Part shown: one piece after another, positions 1-8,525 of the stretch
Layout: each line of letters begins with the position of its first letter
How positions within the stretch are numbered: the stretch's first letter is position 1
Source: FEN-1297 sp964618785
GTDB lineage: Bacteria > Bacteroidota > Ignavibacteria > Ignavibacteriales > Ignavibacteriaceae
Assembly (NCBI GenBank): GCA_964618785.1
Contig: CAZUCY010000002.1
Coordinates: forward strand, 37,627-101,626
Length of the DNA stretch: 64,000 bases
Direction of reading: 5' to 3'
Program-made: the position numbers and the translations under genes
The notes under the pieces: model-generated
The model's input: only the letters and a program-made list of their open reading frames with translations
What the model was told of the DNA's origin: nothing
Databases searched by the model: none

Positions 1-1
1 T

Positions 2-1225
2 AAAACGGCTGCTGATTTTGATGAAGCAGGCTGGTTTGATATAATGAATAAAACATTGGATTTGGATAAATTAATTTCGAATCATTCTGTTATAATGGAT
101 AAATATGATCATTTTAAAAGGGTTGCTCTTATTGTTGATGAATGGGGTACATGGTTCAAAGTTGAACCGGGAACCAACCCGGGATTTTTATTCCAGCAAA
201 ATACCATGCGGGATGCAGTCGCGGCAGCTTGCAATCTTAACATTTTTAACAATCATTGCGACAGGGTTAGAATGGCAAATATTGCCCAGATGGTAAATGT
301 TTTGCAGGCTATGATCCTGACTAAAGATAATGAAATAGTTCTTACCCCTACCTATTATGTATTTGATTTATTCAAAGTACATCAGGATGCAATGTTGGTG
401 CCTGTAAAAATTTACTCCCGGGTTTCATCCGCGTCTAAAGGTAATTACGGTATCTATTCCTTTGGCAGCCAAAATCTTCCGGCAGTAAATTGTTCTGCAT
501 CTATTGATGCAGCCGGCAGGATGCACGTCTCTTTATGTAACATAAATCCTCATTCAAGTGAAAAAATAAAATGTGATTTAATAAAATTTAAAGCCTGTAA
601 GCTTACGGGGAACATTTTAACAGCCGGTAAAATGAACGCTTGCAATACTTTTTCTAATCCTAAAAATATTACACCCAAAAGTTTTTCTGATTTCAAATTA
701 TTGGATAATAATATTGATGTTAATATTCCTCCGATGTCGGTGGTTGTTCTTGAACTTACGGGCGCTGTTGAAATGAGCGCCGTTGTTGATTTGAAAAATC
801 CTCTAATGGGGATCAATTATCAATATTATGAAGGCAATTGGGTTATGCTGCCGGATTTTGATAAGCTCACGCCAAAAACAAAAGGTGTTGAGGATAATTT
901 TATTTTACCTAATGAAAATTCAGGGGTAAATTTTGGAGTTAAATATAATGGGTACTTAAAAATTCCTAAAGATGGAATTTATACTTTCTATCTTAATTCC
1001 GATGATGGTTCAATTTTATCAATTGATAATAAAATAATTATCAATAATGACGGCGTTCATGCCCCGGTAGAAAGTTCGGGAATTGTCGTCTTAAAAGAAG
1101 GATTTCATCCCGTTGAAATATCTTATTTTCAACAAGGTGGCGGTATGGCTCTTGATGTGAGTATTGAAGGTCAGGGATTGTCCAAACAGGCAATTCCCGG
1201 TAAAATGTTATACAGGAAAAATTAA
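2..1225 (+). CDS. GH51-type alpha-L-arabinofuranosidase, C-terminal part, with PA14 module (partial)
   Basis: The frame is open to the left edge, and the codons before the first ATG (position 44) read like family sequence (DEAGWFDI), so the gene starts outside the window. What is visible matches the second half of GH51 alpha-L-arabinofuranosidases, which release terminal arabinose from arabinan and arabinoxylan. VDEWGTW (134-154) carries the Glu that acts as nucleophile in this family. After it come the end of the barrel and a C-terminal beta-sandwich. The last 140 or so residues look like a PA14 carbohydrate-binding module (YTFYLNSDDGS, then a VEISYF strand), which GH51 enzymes usually lack. 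The next gene, a GH28 pectinase, starts 18 bases downstream on the same strand, so they are probably co-transcribed. The GH51 call is firm and the PA14 call likely. Export cannot be judged without the N-terminus. Confidence 0.88.
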   Translation, partial: KTAADFDEAGWFDIMNKTLDLDKLISNHSVIMDKYDHFKRVALIVDEWGTWFKVEPGTNPGFLFQQNTMRDAVAAACNLNIFNNHCDRVRMANIAQMVNVLQAMILTKDNEIVLTPTYYVFDLFKVHQDAMLVPVKIYSRVSSASKGNYGIYSFGSQNLPAVNCSASIDAAGRMHVSLCNINPHSSEKIKCDLIKFKACKLTGNILTAGKMNACNTFSNPKNITPKSFSDFKLLDNNIDVNIPPMSVVVLELTGAVEMSAVVDLKNPLMGINYQYYEGNWVMLPDFDKLTPKTKGVEDNFILPNENSGVNFGVKYNGYLKIPKDGIYTFYLNSDDGSILSIDNKIIINNDGVHAPVESSGIVVLKEGFHPVEISYFQQGGGMALDVSIEGQGLSKQAIPGKMLYRKN

Positions 1226-1243
1226 TTAAATGAGTTGACTAAT

Positions 1244-2812
1244 ATGAAAAACAATATAAAAAAAATAATTTTAATTCTTTCCCCGGTAGTCTTGTTATCA
1301 TTCACTTCTCTAAGTGGTGAAACCTGCGATATAAAAAGTTTTGGCGCGGTCGGTGATGGAAAGACGCTTAACACACAGGCTATTCAAAAAGCAATAAATA
1401 AATGCAGGGACGAAGGCGGCGGCACTGTCCTGATATCCGGCGGGACTTTTCTTTCCGGCGCTATTCAATTGTTTAGTAATATTGATCTTCACCTTGAACA
1501 CGGGGCTGTGTTAAAGGGAAGCGATAAGGTATCCGATTATTTTCTTAACGGCAAAAAAGTCGGTTTGATCTATACTGAAAATTCAAGCGGCATCTCAATA
1601 ACAGGTGAGGGAAATATTGACGGTAACGGCGATGCTTTTATGGATGTAAATCATTCTAAGGTTATGGATAGCGCAAGTGTAAGATTTACACGCCAAAAAA
1701 ACCATTTCCGTGAGGTACTTTCAGGCTTGGGTGATGGTCCTTTAGTCCCTTTAGACAGGCCTAATCAAATGGTAATATTCTCCGACTGCCGGAATGTGAC
1801 AATCATAAATGTTGTCTTCACAAATTCACCTTTCTGGACGGTTCACCTGGCTGATTGTAACGGGGTAATTGTACATGGAGTCAGGATTTGGAACAATCTG
1901 TTTGTACCCAATAATGATGGTATCGATTTTACTTCCTGCAGTAATGTCCTGATGTCTGATTGTGATATTAGAACGGGTGATGACGGCATTGTTGTAACTG
2001 GCTATGCCTTTCATTTTGATACGCCCGGTTTTAAAAATTTAAGGCATGATTCTGAGAATGTCACGGTAACTAATTGTACAATCGTTTCAAGATCAAGCGG
2101 CATACGCATAGGCGGATGGGATCAGAATTTTATGAGAAATTATGCGTTCAGTAATATTGTAATTACAAATTCAAACCGTGGTATAAATCTGTGCGTTAGG
2201 GATTCCGCTTCAATTGAAGATATGACCTTTTCTAATATTATTATTCAAACCCGCCTTCATACGGGCGACTGGTGGGGGAATGGTGAGCCGATTCATATTT
2301 CTGTTATTCGGGGTAAAGAAAAAGTGTCTATTGGTTTTATAAGAAATATTAAATTCGAAAATATAATTGCTAAAAGTGAAGCAGGTGTACTTTTGTATGC
2401 TTCCAAAGAAGGTAAGGTAGAAAATATCTCTTTCAGGGATATTTCTCTTTATATAATGAATAGTCCTCAGAATGTTACAAGCGGCGGGAATTTTGATTTG
2501 CGCCCCGCTACCGATCCGAAGTTCACTTTGTTCAGCCATGATATCCCTGCTTTTTACGGAGAGAATGTCCGGAATATTCAATTGAACAATGTTGAAATTA
2601 AGTGGGATGATGTCACTGAGCCTTGCTTTACAAGCGGTGTGGAATTTAATGACTTTGATAATATATTAATAGACGGCTGTAGAATTAACCCGGCTCCGCA
2701 TAGCAAAAATTCCGCGGCTATTTCTTTAGAAAATGGGAAAAAATATAGTATTATTAATTCATTCACCGATAATTCTAAGACTAAGTTGTTGTCTAAGAAA
2801 AACGTAAAGTAA
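1244..2812 (+). CDS. GH28 polygalacturonase-like glycosidase, exported
   Basis: This is a right-handed parallel beta-helix enzyme of family GH28 that hydrolyses galacturonic acid linkages in pectin. The frame extends to a TTG at 1235, but ATG at 1244 gives a clean signal peptide (MKNNIKKIILILSPVVLLS), so I start there. An N-terminal strand with DIKSFGAVGDG is typical of the family. The three catalytic Asp positions are visible: D225 in NNDG and D246/D247 in TGDDG. SSGIRIGG stands where classic enzymes have the GHG segment. The stretch TGDWWGNGEPIHIS is common in Bacteroidota exo-acting or rhamnogalacturonan-type GH28 proteins. About 522 residues is normal for a bacterial member. There is no T9SS tail, so it is probably periplasmic. 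Exact substrate (homogalacturonan or rhamnogalacturonan) cannot be settled from sequence alone. Confidence 0.9.
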   Translation: MKNNIKKIILILSPVVLLSFTSLSGETCDIKSFGAVGDGKTLNTQAIQKAINKCRDEGGGTVLISGGTFLSGAIQLFSNIDLHLEHGAVLKGSDKVSDYFLNGKKVGLIYTENSSGISITGEGNIDGNGDAFMDVNHSKVMDSASVRFTRQKNHFREVLSGLGDGPLVPLDRPNQMVIFSDCRNVTIINVVFTNSPFWTVHLADCNGVIVHGVRIWNNLFVPNNDGIDFTSCSNVLMSDCDIRTGDDGIVVTGYAFHFDTPGFKNLRHDSENVTVTNCTIVSRSSGIRIGGWDQNFMRNYAFSNIVITNSNRGINLCVRDSASIEDMTFSNIIIQTRLHTGDWWGNGEPIHISVIRGKEKVSIGFIRNIKFENIIAKSEAGVLLYASKEGKVENISFRDISLYIMNSPQNVTSGGNFDLRPATDPKFTLFSHDIPAFYGENVRNIQLNNVEIKWDDVTEPCFTSGVEFNDFDNILIDGCRINPAPHSKNSAAISLENGKKYSIINSFTDNSKTKLLSKKNVK

Positions 2813-2827
2813 ATTTAGGAGCCCTTG

Positions 2828-2903
2828 ATCTAAAGCAGCCCATGACTTTAGTCATGGGCTTGTTTATGGCATGGGCTTTTTTATATCATGGGCTGCTTTA
2901 GAT
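2828..2903. repeat. nested inverted repeat, possible terminator of the GH51-GH28 unit
   Basis: ATCTAAAGCAGCCCATGA (2828-2845) is repeated as its exact reverse complement at 2886-2903. Inside the left half, AGCCCATGAC/GTCATGGGCT (2837-2860) forms a perfect 10-bp stem with a TTTA loop followed by TGTTT, which could end the upstream transcript. GCATGGGCTTTTTT (2870-2883) is a further partial copy. The GCCCATGA core therefore appears four times in 76 bases, in two orientations. Confidence 0.7.
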
Positions 2904-2964
2904 TATATCTGCATTAGGTTATGTCTGCATTAGATTATATCTGCTTAAGATTATGTCTGCTTTG
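2901..2964. repeat. four degenerate 16-nt tandem repeats
   Basis: Four head-to-tail 16-base units follow the inverted repeat directly: GATTATATCTGCATTA, GGTTATGTCTGCATTA, GATTATATCTGCTTAA and GATTATGTCTGCTTTG. They share the frame RRTTATRTCTGC. The first unit overlaps the right arm of the inverted repeat (GGCTGCTTTAGAT), which suggests that the array grew by slippage from that arm. Confidence 0.65.
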
Positions 2965-3530
2965 GGTCATGAACCAAACATATAGAAATAGGGTATTAGT
3001 TTCTTGCATGAAATCGTATAAGAATTTATCATCCTTACGGGACTCAAAACTATTTGCTGAATAATATAATTGTTGATTTGGAATTATTATCAAATTGATA
3101 TAGCCATCTCTAAACTTGCTAGGGAAAAAACATAATATCTAATTATATCAACTAAAACAATTTGCCTTTCTTATCTCTTTAGGGATAAGATATTTGTAGT
3201 GCTAAATTCGCAGTATAAATAATAAAGTCCCGGGGACGATATCTAAATATTGTCAATTTAATTTTGATATTAAATAAATATTTATGGGAAATTTAATTAA
3301 ATCCTTCGCAAAGAGTTTTTTAAATAATATTTTTTGACCTTTTGATTTAAAAGAAAAAAGTATATTATTAAATAATAAAAATTATTTTGTACAGCGAAAT
3401 TAAAATATGATAATATATATGTACATAATTAATTTTCTTTACGCCCAAATTATTAATCCTCACCGTGAGTTCAATAATATAATAGTAGTAATTTAATTAA
3501 TTTTAATCAATTAAAATATTGGGAGGAACA
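2965..3530. other. long AT-rich intergenic region with a ribosome binding site at its end
   Basis: No coding signal was recognised on either strand. The stretch is very AT-rich from about 3280. It ends in GGGAGG (3521-3526), five bases before the ATG at 3531, and this site decides the start of the next gene. Its length suggests that the next gene has its own promoter, but I cannot place one with confidence. Confidence 0.4.
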
Positions 3531-5501
3531 ATGAAAAAAACTATACTATTAATATTCGGTTTTCTTTTGATGACAAATTATGCGGGCGCTCAGTTATTAG
3601 ATAATTTTGATACACCCGGAAGTCTTGGAATTTTTAAAGATGCCAAATGGGGTACTGCAAGCAGTCCAAGCATAACAGACAGTATTTATCAAGCCGCTGA
3701 TCCTTCAGGAAAAAGTGCTGGCGTAATGGCTGTTGCTTTTGATCTAAAAGGATATAATCAACATAATGCTGTCATAGCACAATCTGCATTGAACCCTAAT
3801 AGGGCTCAACAAATTACTTATTGGATATATATACCTCTAAATAGCGGTATCCCTGATAGTCTTGTATTCGGATTATGGTGGCAGGTAAATGGCAATTGGA
3901 CCTGGAATGAATTTGACTATTATGCAAAGGATATCCCCAAAGGTAAATGGTACCCATTATCAGCAGCTATTCTTGATTCAAGTATTGCCGATCCGGCTAA
4001 TGATGGTTTTATCAGCGGACATGTTTTAGGAGGCTTTGGTATTCAATGGAATAATGGGAAAGATACTACTTCAGTTTGGAAGGGAAATGTTTATATAGAT
4101 AATGTTTCACTTATAGGAGCTGAACCGACTAATTTTGCAACTTTTTCTTCGGGCTTACAAGGATTTGGTATACCATGGACAAACGGATGGGTCGATTCAG
4201 TGGCTTATTATAGCGGTATTATTGGCGACAGCGCCGGCGTTTTACAATGGAAGCTTATTAACGGTTCCGCTGCAACCGGAGGAGGAGCTATGGGAATACA
4301 GCCAAGTACTGCTTATAGTGCATTAACGCAAAACTTTTTAGTTTTCTGGGTTTATGTAGATAATTCTTTCCCTGATACTGCGCATATTCAATCATGGGCT
4401 CAGGATAATAATACATGGAGCTGGCCAAGCCCTCGGGGTATTACAGATTATTATGGAGGCAATATTCCGAGAAATGTTTGGTATCCTTTGTACTTTAATT
4501 TATCCCAGGCAAGTGTTGCTGATACTGTTTCCGGAAGCCAGGTTAATCCTGCAAAATATCCGCTCGGTAAGTTTGGGCTCCAGGTTTACGGAACAACAAC
4601 CTGGGCAGGTTCAATTTATGTAAGGAGTGTTCAGTTTATTGATTCTGTTGTGCAGTCAGCCCCATCTTGGGTGGCTGCCGATTTTGAAAAACCGGCTAAC
4701 GGCATTCAAAGTTTTTATATCCCAAGTGCCAATTCATCGGAAACTCTGGCAAGAGTTAAGGATACTCAGACTTCCGATGGCACTTATGTACTTCAGGCTA
4801 CTGTGGATTTTCCACAAACTTCTAAGTTCATCGTAAAGCGCGATTCTATTCCTTTGCTGGATGCTTCTAACTCTAATTTGTTTGCAACTCAGGTTACTTT
4901 TGGCGCTTATTTTGAAAGCATGACTTTAGGAGCTTTGGTTGATTTTGCTATTGATGGACCCGCAACAGGTAATAAATGGGTACAGGTTGAAAGTGCGCTT
5001 AACGATACCGCATTAAAAGTCAATCAATGGAATACGTTGTCAATTAATTTGGACGCTCTCGTTTTAGCAGGTACAGTTAATCCTGCCAAACTTGCCACTA
5101 TTGCCGTGCAAGTTTATTATCCGGGCGATACTACAAAATGGTCCGGTAAAATTTTATTTGATAATCTTGTATTTACAGGGATTAATCAACCTAATGAATT
5201 GCCCACTCCTGTTTTGAGTAAGAGCAGTGTCATAACGGAATTTAAATTATATAATAACTATCCGAATCCATTCAACCCATCAACGGTTATAAAATATGAT
5301 TTGCCCGGTGAATTAAATGTCACGCTTAAAGTATATGATATATTAGGCAGGGAAGTTGCTGCTTTAGTTAACAATCAAAAGCAGGCTGCCGGCTCATATT
5401 CCATTTCTTTTGACGCTTCTAAATATGCAAGCGGCGTGTATATCTATAAGATTACAGCAGGCAGTTATATTAAAGCTTTTAAAATGATGCTTATAAAATA
5501 A
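3531..5501 (+). CDS. T9SS-secreted protein with three jelly-roll-like modules
   Basis: The start is set by GGGAGG just upstream of ATG 3531. The frame also opens at TTG 3519, but that lies over the ribosome site. MKKTILLIFGFLLMTNYAGAQ is a signal peptide. Three similar modules of about 170 residues follow (roughly 22-200, 205-370 and 385-560). Each opens with an aromatic-rich strand and ends with a related strand: WKGNVYIDNVSLIG, WAGSIYVRSVQFID and WSGKILFDNLVFTG. That pattern resembles galactose-binding or CBM11-like beta-sandwich folds. The last 80 or so residues are a T9SS type A sorting domain (NNYPNPFNPSTVIKYDLP, then VYDILGREVAALV and ASGVYIYKI), so the protein should reach the cell surface. 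No catalytic motif was recognised, so a polysaccharide-binding role is an inference from the fold pattern and neighbours. A strong terminator follows. Confidence 0.75.
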   Translation: MKKTILLIFGFLLMTNYAGAQLLDNFDTPGSLGIFKDAKWGTASSPSITDSIYQAADPSGKSAGVMAVAFDLKGYNQHNAVIAQSALNPNRAQQITYWIYIPLNSGIPDSLVFGLWWQVNGNWTWNEFDYYAKDIPKGKWYPLSAAILDSSIADPANDGFISGHVLGGFGIQWNNGKDTTSVWKGNVYIDNVSLIGAEPTNFATFSSGLQGFGIPWTNGWVDSVAYYSGIIGDSAGVLQWKLINGSAATGGGAMGIQPSTAYSALTQNFLVFWVYVDNSFPDTAHIQSWAQDNNTWSWPSPRGITDYYGGNIPRNVWYPLYFNLSQASVADTVSGSQVNPAKYPLGKFGLQVYGTTTWAGSIYVRSVQFIDSVVQSAPSWVAADFEKPANGIQSFYIPSANSSETLARVKDTQTSDGTYVLQATVDFPQTSKFIVKRDSIPLLDASNSNLFATQVTFGAYFESMTLGALVDFAIDGPATGNKWVQVESALNDTALKVNQWNTLSINLDALVLAGTVNPAKLATIAVQVYYPGDTTKWSGKILFDNLVFTGINQPNELPTPVLSKSSVITEFKLYNNYPNPFNPSTVIKYDLPGELNVTLKVYDILGREVAALVNNQKQAAGSYSISFDASKYASGVYIYKITAGSYIKAFKMMLIK

Positions 5502-5520
5502 CGGCATTTGTCGTTGAAAA

Positions 5521-5551
5521 AAACGGCGGGATTTGCTTTATCCCGCCGTTT
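5521..5551 (+). terminator. rho-independent terminator
   Basis: AAACGGCGGGA (5521-5531) and TCCCGCCGTTT (5541-5551) form a perfect 11-bp stem around a 9-base loop, 19 bases after the stop codon at 5501. The T tract is short, but the A-rich left flank and the position support a terminator. Confidence 0.85.
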
Positions 5552-5804
5552 ACTAAAATAGATTCAATGACAATCAAATTATTTGGCGATATGCTAAAGG
5601 GAATTCAACCGGACCCAAACAATGATGGCGGGAAAAAAGATTGATTAAAGTTTTATATGCTGATTGATGCAATTTAGTAAGTTGTATAGTTTGTTCGTAT
5701 AATTACTGTCCAAAATATTCCCATTTGTAAATCTCCTTAAAAGGGATTATTTTTTTTAAATTATATTTTAAAGTTTTATACACAAAAAAAACAGGAAAAT
5801 AGAA

Positions 5805-7976
5805 ATGATTCTTAAACCGGTGAAAAATATATCAATACTTGCTTTATTCCTCTTTATTCTTTTTTCTATCTGTGTATTTTCTCAGACACAAAGAGATTAT
5901 GCAAGACTAAAAGCCGATAGTTTACAAGAATATTATTTAAAATTAAAAGCCGATAGCTTACAACAAATTGCGGCAGCGCTGAAAGCGGATAGCTTACTGG
6001 AAATTGATGCTTTTAAAAAGGCTGATATTCTGCAAGATAAACAGCAAAAGGAAAAAGCGTTTAGAAATATTATATCCGCCTATCCCAATAATCGGTATAA
6101 ATCAATTGTTTTGTTAGAATTATTTTCACTTTATCTTGACGATAACAAAGTAGAAGCCGCTCTTAAATATGCAGATCAGGCTGTTCATTCGGTTCCGGAA
6201 GAATTAAAGGTTAAAATTTATGATGAGGTAGCATACTCCCTTGCTCGAAAAAAAGTTGGTCTTGATACGGCAGCGGTTTATGCGCAAAGAGCTGTTTCGG
6301 TATCAAATGCTGTTTACACAAACTATCGCAACATAGGATTGTCTGTAAAGTACGCCGGGTTGTCTCTGAACACTCAGGCGCTTGTTATGCATGTCCTGGG
6401 TAAAGCCGATTCTGCTTTTGCTTTGGAAAATGAAGCTGCCGGCATTGAGAAAAATAATCCCGCTTTATTATCAACTCTCGCAGCTTATCAGGAAGCGGCT
6501 GGGTACAGGCTTGAAGCATTATATACTGCAGCTGAAGCCATTTTATTTGGCAACACCGGCGAAGCATTAACTAACTTCAACGAATGGATTAGGAAAGTAA
6601 AGCCCGATATTAAAGAACACGATAAATTAAGAAAAGATATTGTTGATTCGACACTTAAATTATTTTTTAATAGACCGGGAAGGGAAAATAAGCTAAGGGA
6701 CAACTCAACTGCGGGAGCCTTTCTTTCATTACTAAGAACTGACCTTAATCAGGCAGATACGTGGGTAAAAGAAGCGGTAAATTCATTGAATGACAGTTCA
6801 AAGATTACCGACAGAGTTTTATTTACAAAGAATTACGGGCTGACTCTGTTTGCCCAGGGTAAATATAAAGAAGCTTTGGAAATATTAAACTCGGTCGAAG
6901 ATTTAGCCGACCCGTTGAATGTAAATTTCTGGTATACTTTAGGCAAGTCTTATGAAAAAGTTAAAGAATATCAAAAAGCTTTAGATTCATATATTAATGG
7001 TCTCGTAGATTTTCGGATGATTAGCCTGCAAATCGCACTAAGAGAACTTGGAGCTAAAGAAGGTATAAACGAAATTAAAATTGAATCTCTCATTGCAAAA
7101 AAGCGCAATAAGTCTTCCTCTTTTGAACCCGGTCGGTACAAAGGCAATAAACCTGAAGACAATGTTATGCTCGCTGAATTATTTACGGGTGCGGATGCTG
7201 AAAAATGTGCAAGTGCAGATTATGCTTTTGATTACCTTTCGGAATATTTTACAAGAAGCGAAGTTGCAATACTTGAATACCATCTCCATATTCCCGACCC
7301 TGATCCTATGGCAAACCTGGAAACTTACAGCCGGTATAAATATTATGATTACGGTGGTTTTAAAGATCAGCATTATGATTTCGGCGGTCATATGGAACTA
7401 CCGGTAGTTTTTATTCAGGGTACTGCAAGAATTGACGGTGGGGGGAAAAAAGTCTTCACAAAAAATAAGTTTGATGAATACAAGTACACTTTGGAGAAAT
7501 TTTTAACTAAGAACTCTAATGTTAAATTAAGTGGTTCTGTAAAACAGACAAATGATTCAATTTCTGTCGATTTACAGATAAATAAAGAATCTGTTATTCC
7601 CGATAGCGCTTCCCTTCATCTTGCGCTTGTAGAAAAATCGATTCAATATCCTGCAAACAGCGGTGTAACAAAACATATTTTTGTTGTTCGCAGTCTGTTT
7701 AATGGTCCTAACGGTACTCCTATAAAATTAGGTAAAGGAAATGAATCTGTTTCAGCCGCTTTCAATATAATTGAATTTGAAGAAAAATTGAGCAAATATC
7801 TTGACAACCCCACTAACGACCCAACATGGGTTGCTGTTGTGTCGGTGCCCTGGAAACAGAGACTCGATGAACTGGATCGTGGTAATCTTGCAGTTGTTGC
7901 CTGGGTTCAGATCAATAAGACTAAAGAAGTATTACAAACTAAGTATTTTGACGTCCCGGCAAATAATTTGAAATAA
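5805..7976 (+). CDS. exported TPR protein with degenerate thioredoxin-like domain
   Basis: A signal peptide (ending near SICVFSQ) is followed by an unusual repeated segment, KADSL, seen three times plus KADIL within residues 34-75 and probably helical. Then come tetratricopeptide-like helices to about residue 400 (for example YGLTLFAQGKYKEALEIL and VKEYQKALDSYINGL). Near residue 460 a thioredoxin-like domain begins: AELFTGADAEKCASAD, then EYHLHIPDPDP and, later, ELPVVFIQG. This resembles exported redoxin proteins that carry C-x-x-C at this point. Here the first Cys is Ala465 and only Cys468 remains. A beta-rich C-terminal domain follows. The protein lies between two T9SS/TonB-type surface genes. 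A role in folding or anchoring surface polysaccharide machinery is only a guess. No symbol is justified. Confidence 0.7.
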   Translation: MILKPVKNISILALFLFILFSICVFSQTQRDYARLKADSLQEYYLKLKADSLQQIAAALKADSLLEIDAFKKADILQDKQQKEKAFRNIISAYPNNRYKSIVLLELFSLYLDDNKVEAALKYADQAVHSVPEELKVKIYDEVAYSLARKKVGLDTAAVYAQRAVSVSNAVYTNYRNIGLSVKYAGLSLNTQALVMHVLGKADSAFALENEAAGIEKNNPALLSTLAAYQEAAGYRLEALYTAAEAILFGNTGEALTNFNEWIRKVKPDIKEHDKLRKDIVDSTLKLFFNRPGRENKLRDNSTAGAFLSLLRTDLNQADTWVKEAVNSLNDSSKITDRVLFTKNYGLTLFAQGKYKEALEILNSVEDLADPLNVNFWYTLGKSYEKVKEYQKALDSYINGLVDFRMISLQIALRELGAKEGINEIKIESLIAKKRNKSSSFEPGRYKGNKPEDNVMLAELFTGADAEKCASADYAFDYLSEYFTRSEVAILEYHLHIPDPDPMANLETYSRYKYYDYGGFKDQHYDFGGHMELPVVFIQGTARIDGGGKKVFTKNKFDEYKYTLEKFLTKNSNVKLSGSVKQTNDSISVDLQINKESVIPDSASLHLALVEKSIQYPANSGVTKHIFVVRSLFNGPNGTPIKLGKGNESVSAAFNIIEFEEKLSKYLDNPTNDPTWVAVVSVPWKQRLDELDRGNLAVVAWVQINKTKEVLQTKYFDVPANNLK

Positions 7977-8525
7977 ATTTTGATTTTGAATTAAAATATT
8001 CTATTTTATACAAGCTTTTTCATATTCTTTGACTTATTATTTACAATAAAATTGGTAATAATATGGCAGCTTTTATGATTTGGTTAAATAAATGGGGAGG
8101 GTGAACCTATAATTAAGTTAATACCGCTTATAGCAATTAGTATGTAATATGTTTATACTATATTATTTTTCAATGTATGGCAGTTGTACTAAATTTTATT
8201 ATAAATATAATAATTTATTAAAATAATAATTTTATAAATATTTTTTTATTCAAAATTGTCCTTTTTGGTATTTTTTTCTATCTATATATAATGGTACTAT
8301 TATTGATTGTATTTATATGCCTTATTATAAGCAATAATAAAGGTATGTCTTAGTGACTGTGTTCCTGCGAATTAAATTTAATGGTGTTTATATCTTTGAG
8401 TTTTTATCTAATATTAAGAAAAACATAAAAAATGTAAATAATTGATTTTATTTATTACCTATACTTTTTGATTTCTAATTCAAAATTAATTAAGTCAATA
8501 TTATCTCTATTAAGGAGGAGAAATT
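7977..8525. other. AT-rich intergenic region before the TonB receptor
   Basis: About 550 bases with no supportable gene. It contains long A/T runs and ends in AAGGAGGAG (8513-8521), an excellent ribosome binding site five or so bases before the ATG at 8526. A promoter for the receptor should lie here, but I cannot identify one by eye. Confidence 0.4.

Noticed and set aside
2901..2964. CRISPR array
   Set aside because: The 16-nt units are directly adjacent with no spacers, and no cas gene occurs in the window.
5567..5644. Small open frame of 25 codons after the terminator (MTIKLFGDMLKGIQPDPNNDG...)
   Set aside because: No ribosome site, no family likeness and too short to support. The DPNNDG resembles a calcium loop but stands alone.
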